The notes under the pieces: generated by a model
What the model was told of the DNA's origin: nothing
Database searches by the model: none
What the model saw: only the letters and a program-made list of their open reading frames with translations
Translations under genes and position numbers: made by a program
Assembly (NCBI GenBank): GCA_023393265.1
Contig: JAEWME010000208.1
Coordinates: 1-11,831, forward strand
Source of the DNA: Bacteroidota bacterium
Lineage (GTDB): Bacteria > Bacteroidota > Bacteroidia > Bacteroidales > Prolixibacteraceae
Length of the DNA: 11,831 bases
Reading direction: 5' to 3'
In this document: positions 8,187-11,831 of the stretch, one piece after another
Layout: the number at the start of each line of letters is the position of its first letter
How positions within the stretch are numbered: position 1 is the stretch's first letter

Positions 8187-9170
8187 ATGAAATTTCTGAA
8201 AAAATATAAAGTAGTAATTTTAATTCTCATGCTGCCTGCTATTTTGATGATGTGTATGACAATTGAAAAAATTACGCATCCGGATAATCCGCAGGTAAAC
8301 AGTGAAATAGAAATTGGTGTCGACTTGAAAGTGGTTCCGGAGAATGACGATAATACCGAACTTGTATTTGCCGTTTTGGCGCCCAAGAGCTGGAATATCG
8401 GAAACAATGCACACGTTACTTACACGACTACTGGTTATACCAAAGGCGATGTGGTTAACGAAGAGATGAGTTTGATGCCTGCTTCTGAGGTAGAGCCGAC
8501 AACCGCGTTAAGCTGGTCGGCTGCGCTTCAAAGCGAAATCGGGCTGATGGGCAACCTCGGACCGGTTGAATGGGTGGTTTTTAAATCGCAAACAACTTTT
8601 ATTATTACCGATGAAGACGAAAAGCTCATTACGGCCAATGTAAAGGTAAAACTTACAACTGGCAGCCAGAATATGAAAGTATTTATGGGTTATTTCTTCT
8701 GCGGAAAACACCGTGGTTTCAACAGCGAGTATTACAAAGCCAATGCAAAATCGAAAGTGATGACAGTTACCGGCGGATCGAATCCGATGATCGATTACAC
8801 GACGGTTAGCCTTGTATCAACTGTTCCCGGAACATTTGGCTGGGGCGACATTGTCTCTATAAACTTCGAGACCAAGGCTGGCGCTGTTGAAACACCGCTG
8901 ATGGGTGCCGATAAAGTTTATATCTACGGAAAGGCTTTTTATTCGAATGGCAGCGACTCTGCCGTGGTTGACGTAATCAGTACAAAAACGCTGATGGAAA
9001 AAGTTGGCGAAACAACCTGGCAGAAATACATCTATCCGAAGGAGTTTTTTAGTTTACCCAAAGATGCCGTGATAAAGGAGGCGCATTTTCATTTTACCAA
9101 CGCCGATCAAAGCATTGTCGTTCAGGATAACTCAGGAAAGGATTTTATAGTTACGCAAACCTGTCAGTAA
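8187..9170 (+). CDS. DUF4961-like probable glycan-binding protein
   Basis: A 327-residue exported protein. The N-terminus has a basic start (MKFLKKYK), a hydrophobic core and a possible lipobox LMMC with Cys23; Met at -1 is unusual, so lipidation is uncertain. Residues 35-196 match what I recall of DUF4961, a Bacteroidota family found beside SusC/SusD: FAVLAPKSWNIG (61-72), IGLMGNLGPVEWVVF (118-132) and KLTTGSQNMKVFMGYFFCGK (155-174). Residues 198-327 look like a separate beta-sandwich module, with KVYIYGKAFYSNG (243-255), WQKYIYPKEFFSLP (278-291) and HFHFTNADQSIVV (300-312). This resembles the starch-binding type modules at the C-termini of SusE/SusF-like proteins. No catalytic residues stand out. 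The likely role is surface or periplasmic glycan binding. It is the last gene of the close-packed run; a 294-nt gap follows. Confidence 0.72.
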   Translation: MKFLKKYKVVILILMLPAILMMCMTIEKITHPDNPQVNSEIEIGVDLKVVPENDDNTELVFAVLAPKSWNIGNNAHVTYTTTGYTKGDVVNEEMSLMPASEVEPTTALSWSAALQSEIGLMGNLGPVEWVVFKSQTTFIITDEDEKLITANVKVKLTTGSQNMKVFMGYFFCGKHRGFNSEYYKANAKSKVMTVTGGSNPMIDYTTVSLVSTVPGTFGWGDIVSINFETKAGAVETPLMGADKVYIYGKAFYSNGSDSAVVDVISTKTLMEKVGETTWQKYIYPKEFFSLPKDAVIKEAHFHFTNADQSIVVQDNSGKDFIVTQTCQ

Positions 9171-9177
9171 GTTCAAG

Positions 9178-9195
9178 GATTGTCTTTATACAATC
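9178..9195 (+). terminator. Small hairpin just after the DUF4961-like stop codon
   Basis: GATTGT (9178-9183) and ACAATC (9190-9195) form a perfect 6-bp stem with a 6-nt loop, beginning 8 nt after the stop codon. The sequence after it is A/T-rich without a clean T run. Position fits a transcript end or 3'-end stabiliser, but the stem is weak. Confidence 0.3.
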
Positions 9196-9217
9196 GCATA
9201 AATTTAGGTTTTCAGAA

Positions 9218-9254
9218 AAGGACTTTAGCAGAATTGTTCTTTCGTATAGTCCTT
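9218..9254 (+). terminator. Nested inverted repeat downstream of the DUF4961-like gene
   Basis: AAGGACT (9218-9224) and AGTCCTT (9248-9254) are perfect reverse complements. Inside the 23-nt loop, AGAA (9230-9233) and TTCT (9237-9240) can form a second small stem. TTGTTGTTTGG-type T/G-rich sequence overlaps and follows the end of the stem. The structure could terminate or attenuate transcription ahead of the GH38-like gene. The repeat is seen directly; the role is inferred. Confidence 0.35.
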
Positions 9255-9464
9255 GTTGTTTGGATTTGGTTGCCGTGGCTGCATTTGTGGTCATGGTAAC
9301 CGAATTCTTTTAAAGCAAATCACTCCTGAAAAATTGAGCGAATCTTGCGACTGATCATTTTTCAGTATAAATTCTCTGCCTACTTTTATCGGCATACTGA
9401 TCGCCGAAAGAGATTTGGCTGACATCAAAACAAAGAACCAATTTAGAACCACAACCAACGAATC

Positions 9465-11831
9465 ATGAGAAACTACCAATTAGTGATAAAACTTGCCTTA
9501 TTCTTTCTTTTTCTGGGTGCAGTAAAACCTGTTTCGGCACAAACTTCCTGGTTTATTGATGGTTATCACGGAGGTGTGTATGGCCATTATCCGATGTGGC
9601 AGGCAAAATTTATGGTCGATCACCTGACAAGTAATCCTGATTGGAAAATATGCCTCGAAATAGAGCCCGAAACCTGGGATACTGTTAGCGTTAAAGATGC
9701 CGATAGTTTTCGGGCATTTCAGGAATATTATAAGAAAACAGGACGATTTGGCCGGATAGAATTCGTTAATCCGGCGTGGGCACAGCCTTATTGTTTTAAC
9801 ATTTCAGGAGAAAGCATTATTCGCCAGTTTGGGTATGGAATGAAAAAAATACACCAATATTTTCCCGGTGCCACGTTTACTACCTATTCATCGGAGGAAC
9901 CTTGTTTCACGAGTGGATTGCCCCAGATACTGAAAAATTTTGGGTTCAAATATGCTGTTCTTCGTAACCCAAATACTTGCTGGGGCGGGTATACTTCGGG
10001 TTTTGGAAAAGAACTTGTTAATTGGATTGGTCCTGACGGAACTTCGCTGCCGACTGTGCCGCGCTATGCCTGTGAAGATTTGTCGGATAAATCGACCTGG
10101 CAAACTGAATCGTGGAGCAACACCAACGCATTTATCGCCAAATGTTTTTCCGATGGAATTAAATACCCGGTAGGAATGACTTTTCAGGATGCAGGCTGGG
10201 ATGGAGGCCCATGGAAGAACGAGTATCCGCAAACGGTGTACGAGACCTGGACAGGATATATTGACCAGGTAAAAGACAAAGTTACACCTGTCGACTGGAA
10301 TTTCTCGCAGGAAGATGTTAAACCGGGTTTAGTTTGGGGAGCCCAGGTACTGCAAAAAATAGCCCAGGAAGTTCGCGTCAGCGAAAACAAACTGGTTACA
10401 GCAGAAAAAATGGCTGCTATGAATTTTATTTTGAACGGAAAAGAATGGCCTGCTGCCGACATTGCTGAAGCCTGGCGAACACTGATGCTGTCGCAGCATC
10501 ACGACTGCTGGATCGTTCCGTACAATGGAAAGCCTGGTGAAACCTGGGCTGATCATGTGACAAAATGGACGGATTCGTCAAACCTCATTGCCAATGAAAA
10601 AATCGCACAGCTTTTTAATGCGAGTGGTTCTTCATCCGAGTTTATCCGGGTTTATAATACCCTGGGTACCGAAAGAACAGACCGTGTTTCGATCGTAGTC
10701 CCTAAAAATGCAGATACGGATAATCTAACTGTCGTGGACGAAAAGGGTGAGCAGAAACCTGTTCAGTTCACGGTTGATGGATCAGGAAATGAAATACTTC
10801 AGTTCTTGGCGAAGGTACCTGCAATGGGCTATGCAACATTTAGTTTGGGACACGAAAAAAGGAAGTCGAACGTGTCGGCAGCCACTCTTTTGCCCGATGG
10901 AAAATTGAAGGTTGAAACTAAATTTTATCTGGCGGTAATTGACCCTGAAAAAGGTGGAACGATTACAAGACTAGCTGATAAACAGAACAATCGGGAACTG
11001 GTTGCCGAGGGAAAGCAGCTAAATAATCTTTGCGGTTTCTTTTACGATGAAAATAAATTTTACGAAGGGGCATCGGAAGCCGCGAAAGTAACGGTTGCTG
11101 AAGATGGCGCTTTGTATACCCGAATTAAAATAGAAAGCGAGATCGCGGGAAATGAATACATTCAGCAAATTACGTTTAATAAGTTCAATCCGCGCATCGA
11201 TTTCGATCTTTTAATCGACTGGAAGCGTCAGCCTGGAATTGGCGAATACAGCCAGAAAACGGGTTATAAAGCTGAAGACAGAAAAAAAGCTTTCTACAAT
11301 GATGAGTATAAGCTTCACCTGCAGTTTCCGCTGCGCGACCTGGCTGAAAAACTATTCAAGAATGCACCGTTTGATGTTTGTGAGAGCAAACTCGGCAACA
11401 CTACTTATTCGAGTTGGGATAGCATTAAACACAACGTCATTCTGAATTGGGTTGATACAGAATCAGTTTCAGGCGATTATGGCGTGTCGTTGTTTGCCGA
11501 TCATACAACGAGTTATTTGCATACTCCTGAAATGCCATTGGGCCTTACTGTTCAATATGTTGGTCGCGGGTTGTGGGGACGAAATTATGCCATTCACGGA
11601 CCGACCAGAATTTCGTATGCCCTGCTGCCTCATTCAGGAAACTGGGAAAAAGCGGACGTTGAGCTGTCAAGTGCTGGTTGGAATGAACCACTATTGGGAG
11701 GTTATATCTCGGGGCCGGAAAAGAAGGGACAGTTTTCCCTGTTACAGTCGCCCAACAAAAACCTGCTCGTTTCTTCGGTGACAGTGAGTGGCGGCGATCT
11801 GCTGGTACGTTTTTATAATACATCATCAGAA
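9465..11831 (+). CDS. GH38-like alpha-mannosidase family protein, 3' end beyond window
   Basis: The frame is open from ATG 9465 to the window edge, giving 789 residues with no stop. A type I signal peptide (core 7-20, VSA before Gln26) predicts a periplasmic enzyme. The GH38-like catalytic region spans about 28-300, followed by a helical part to about 385 and beta-domains from 390 on. Family landmarks are EIEPETW (65-71), GRIEFVNPAW (96-105), SGESIIRQFGYGMKKI (114-129), FQDAGWDGG (240-248) and SQHHDCWIVPYNG (343-355); the last matches the canonical HHD zinc-site motif. The usual N-terminal His-x-Asp motif is replaced by DGYHGGVYGH (32-41), and the position of the nucleophilic Asp appears to be Tyr109. 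GH38 enzymes are retaining, metal-dependent alpha-mannosidases; this divergent clade may share the fold with altered chemistry. It may belong to the same locus despite the 294-nt gap. Confidence 0.85.
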   Translation, partial: MRNYQLVIKLALFFLFLGAVKPVSAQTSWFIDGYHGGVYGHYPMWQAKFMVDHLTSNPDWKICLEIEPETWDTVSVKDADSFRAFQEYYKKTGRFGRIEFVNPAWAQPYCFNISGESIIRQFGYGMKKIHQYFPGATFTTYSSEEPCFTSGLPQILKNFGFKYAVLRNPNTCWGGYTSGFGKELVNWIGPDGTSLPTVPRYACEDLSDKSTWQTESWSNTNAFIAKCFSDGIKYPVGMTFQDAGWDGGPWKNEYPQTVYETWTGYIDQVKDKVTPVDWNFSQEDVKPGLVWGAQVLQKIAQEVRVSENKLVTAEKMAAMNFILNGKEWPAADIAEAWRTLMLSQHHDCWIVPYNGKPGETWADHVTKWTDSSNLIANEKIAQLFNASGSSSEFIRVYNTLGTERTDRVSIVVPKNADTDNLTVVDEKGEQKPVQFTVDGSGNEILQFLAKVPAMGYATFSLGHEKRKSNVSAATLLPDGKLKVETKFYLAVIDPEKGGTITRLADKQNNRELVAEGKQLNNLCGFFYDENKFYEGASEAAKVTVAEDGALYTRIKIESEIAGNEYIQQITFNKFNPRIDFDLLIDWKRQPGIGEYSQKTGYKAEDRKKAFYNDEYKLHLQFPLRDLAEKLFKNAPFDVCESKLGNTTYSSWDSIKHNVILNWVDTESVSGDYGVSLFADHTTSYLHTPEMPLGLTVQYVGRGLWGRNYAIHGPTRISYALLPHSGNWEKADVELSSAGWNEPLLGGYISGPEKKGQFSLLQSPNKNLLVSSVTVSGGDLLVRFYNTSSE

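Larger units (their letters stand above)
9171..9464. other. Non-coding gap between the DUF4961-like gene and the GH38-like gene
   Basis: This is the longest non-coding stretch in the window. I find no believable gene in it: forward frames close quickly, and a 62-codon reverse frame runs into the next gene and looks like nothing known. It holds inverted repeats at 9178-9195, 9218-9254 and 9389-9407 (TCGGC/GCCGA around a 9-nt loop). TTTT (9358-9361), 19 nt and TACTTTTA (9381-9388) together resemble the Bacteroidota promoter form TTTG-N19-TAnnTTTG, with one mismatch in each half, which is weak in A/T-rich DNA. The gap suggests that the last gene has its own transcription start or is separated by an attenuator or processing site. 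Confidence 0.5.

Noticed and set aside
9291..9479. 62-codon reverse frame in the gap before the GH38-like gene
   Set aside because: It overlaps the start of the GH38-like gene, has no recognisable features and is within the length expected by chance.
9888..10462. Open frames on both strands between 9888 and 10462 (114, 77 and 92 codons)
   Set aside because: These are shadows of the GH38-like catalytic domain, whose own frame is uninterrupted from 9465 to the window end and carries the family motifs.

Overview
The window reads as part of a Bacteroidota chromosome, probably Bacteroidales or Marinilabiliales (the order is a guess). The evidence is a SusC/SusD pair, a FecR-type anti-sigma gene, several lipoproteins with acidic residues just after the lipid-bearing cysteine, and start codons preceded by A/T-rich leaders instead of Shine-Dalgarno sites. 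All six genes lie on the + strand, and the layout is that of a polysaccharide utilization locus (PUL).

Region by region: 1-112 holds no gene I can support. 113-1126 is a FecR-family anti-sigma factor starting at GTG. 1127-1241 is a leader with a strong hairpin. 1242-4637 is a SusC-type TonB-dependent transporter with an N-terminal STN signalling domain. 4652-6178 is its SusD partner lipoprotein, 14 nt downstream. 6247-7632 is a predicted beta-propeller lipoprotein (DUF5005/DUF4185-like). 7682-8146 is a small unrecognised lipoprotein. 8187-9170 is a DUF4961-like probable glycan-binding protein. 9171-9464 is a 294-nt non-coding gap with several inverted repeats. From 9465 to the window end runs the first 789 codons of a secreted GH38-like alpha-mannosidase family protein, cut by the window edge.

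Proposed working (inference from families and gene order): the STN domain of SusC reports substrate transport to the periplasmic part of FecR, which controls an ECF sigma factor that is not visible here and probably lies just upstream. SusC and SusD form the outer-membrane import complex. The propeller protein, the small lipoprotein and the DUF4961 protein are probably surface glycan-binding or glycan-cleaving accessories. The GH38-like enzyme would act in the periplasm on imported oligosaccharides. The target glycan cannot be read from the sequence; GH38 suggests alpha-mannosides, but this member lacks recognisable copies of key canonical GH38 residues, so its chemistry may differ.

The points most worth following up are the rewired active-site motifs of the GH38-like protein, the possible catalytic role of the propeller lipoprotein, the unrecognised 154-residue lipoprotein, and the hairpin with a competing partner between fecR and susC.
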